NCBI GenBank assembly: GCA_001513185.1
Contig: LFST01000033.1
Span: 1-47,965 of the forward strand
Length of the DNA: 47,965 bases
Reading direction: 5' to 3'
DNA from: Candidatus Fermentithermobacillaceae bacterium DTU015
GTDB taxonomy: Bacteria > Bacillota > Sulfobacillia > Fermentithermobacillales > Fermentithermobacillaceae
Shown here: positions 47,799 through 47,965 of the stretch, piece by piece
Layout of the letters: each line of letters starts with the position of its first letter
Position numbering within the stretch: position 1 is the first letter of the stretch
Program-made: the position numbers and the translations under genes
The notes under the pieces: model-generated
The model's database searches: none
Told to the model about the DNA's origin: nothing
Seen by the model: only the letters and a program-made list of their open reading frames with translations

Positions 47799-47965
47799 AC
47801 TCGTATCGCCTCTCTCATTCTTGTAATGCTCTGCTTGCTCTTTTGTTGCCTTTTGCTTGCTTTTTGCTTGCCAGGCATCCCTTTGGTGCGCCCTATTGGC
47901 GTATGATTTTGCGGCGTATCATTTTGTGGCGTCTCGTTCTGTGGCGTATCATTTTGCGGCGTATC
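47795..47965 (-). CDS. 3' end of a gene with DTPQN repeats, probably yqfC-like
   Basis: A partial open frame enters from the right edge and ends at 47795. It encodes four copies of DTPQN (one as ETPQN) and a partial fifth, then a basic tail rich in Lys, Gln and Ser (GKQKASKRQQKSKQS). Its TGA overlaps the TTG start of yqfD, which supports real translation. By position it should be yqfC, whose product is normally near 95 residues with no such tail. The family domain itself is outside the window, so this name is an inference. Confidence 0.6.
   Translation of the reverse strand, partial: DTPQNDTPQNETPQNDTPQNHTPIGRTKGMPGKQKASKRQQKSKQSITRMREAIRV
47898..47965 (-). repeat. 15-bp tandem repeat at the right edge
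   Basis: About four and a half copies of a 15-base unit close to GGCGTATCATTTTGY (plus strand) run into the window edge. The length is a multiple of three and encodes the five-residue DTPQN unit in the minus-strand frame. The full repeat number is unknown. Confidence 0.9.

Overview
All but one of the protein genes, the tRNA and the tmRNA lie on the minus strand, so the window reads as one long co-directional stretch from right to left. The content points to an anaerobic, spore-forming Bacillota (Firmicutes) of roughly 50% G+C: sporulation protein YqfD, a SigA-type sigma factor adjoining dnaG, glyQ/glyS as separate subunits, the Bacillus-like order yqfC?-yqfD-phoH-yqfF-ybeY-dgkA-recO-glyQ-glyS-yqfL-dnaG-sigA, an HPr with Ser46, and strong AGGAGG-type ribosome binding sites with many GTG and TTG starts. 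No CRISPR array, insertion sequence or phage gene was seen.

Layout from right (upstream) to left. 47.97-40.1 kb: the end of a probable YqfC-like gene carrying a DTPQN repeat tail, then yqfD, phoH, the HD phosphodiesterase yqfF, ybeY, dgkA, recO, a DUF4342 protein and glyQS. 37.8-34.3 kb: pyruvate phosphate dikinase and its regulatory kinase/pyrophosphorylase. 34.1-31.0 kb: dnaG-rpoD, closed by a terminator. 30.9-28.7 kb: a two-gene chromate transporter and a PHP phosphatase. 28.3-20.1 kb: general PTS genes ptsH-ptsI followed by the complete triose half of glycolysis (gap, pgk, tpiA, gpmI, eno). 20.0-16.4 kb: secG, a membrane pyrophosphatase, an HD hydrolase and smpB. 16.0-5.7 kb: an eleven-gene sugar locus. 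5.6-0.9 kb: tmRNA, a MarR regulator, a UPF0316 membrane protein, RNase PH, an ITPase-like enzyme, a YfcE phosphodiesterase and tRNA-Pro. The left edge holds a small exported protein whose frame appears broken.

The most notable region is the sugar locus at 5.7-16.0 kb. It encodes a mannose-family PTS (IIC, IID, IIA, IIB and a second IID), two class II aldolases, two zinc alcohol dehydrogenases, one iron alcohol dehydrogenase and a SorC regulator. Gene types are nearly mirror-ordered around IIA-IIB, and there is no sugar-phosphate kinase. A 26-bp palindrome upstream of the first gene (16076-16101) has the same layout as one upstream of ptsH (28488-28513), which suggests that the SorC regulator also controls general PTS supply. 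The inferred flow is PTS uptake, oxidation to a ketose phosphate, aldol cleavage to a triose phosphate, the neighbouring gap-to-eno genes, then PPDK and the membrane pyrophosphatase, giving a pyrophosphate-linked energy economy. The true substrate cannot be read from sequence alone.
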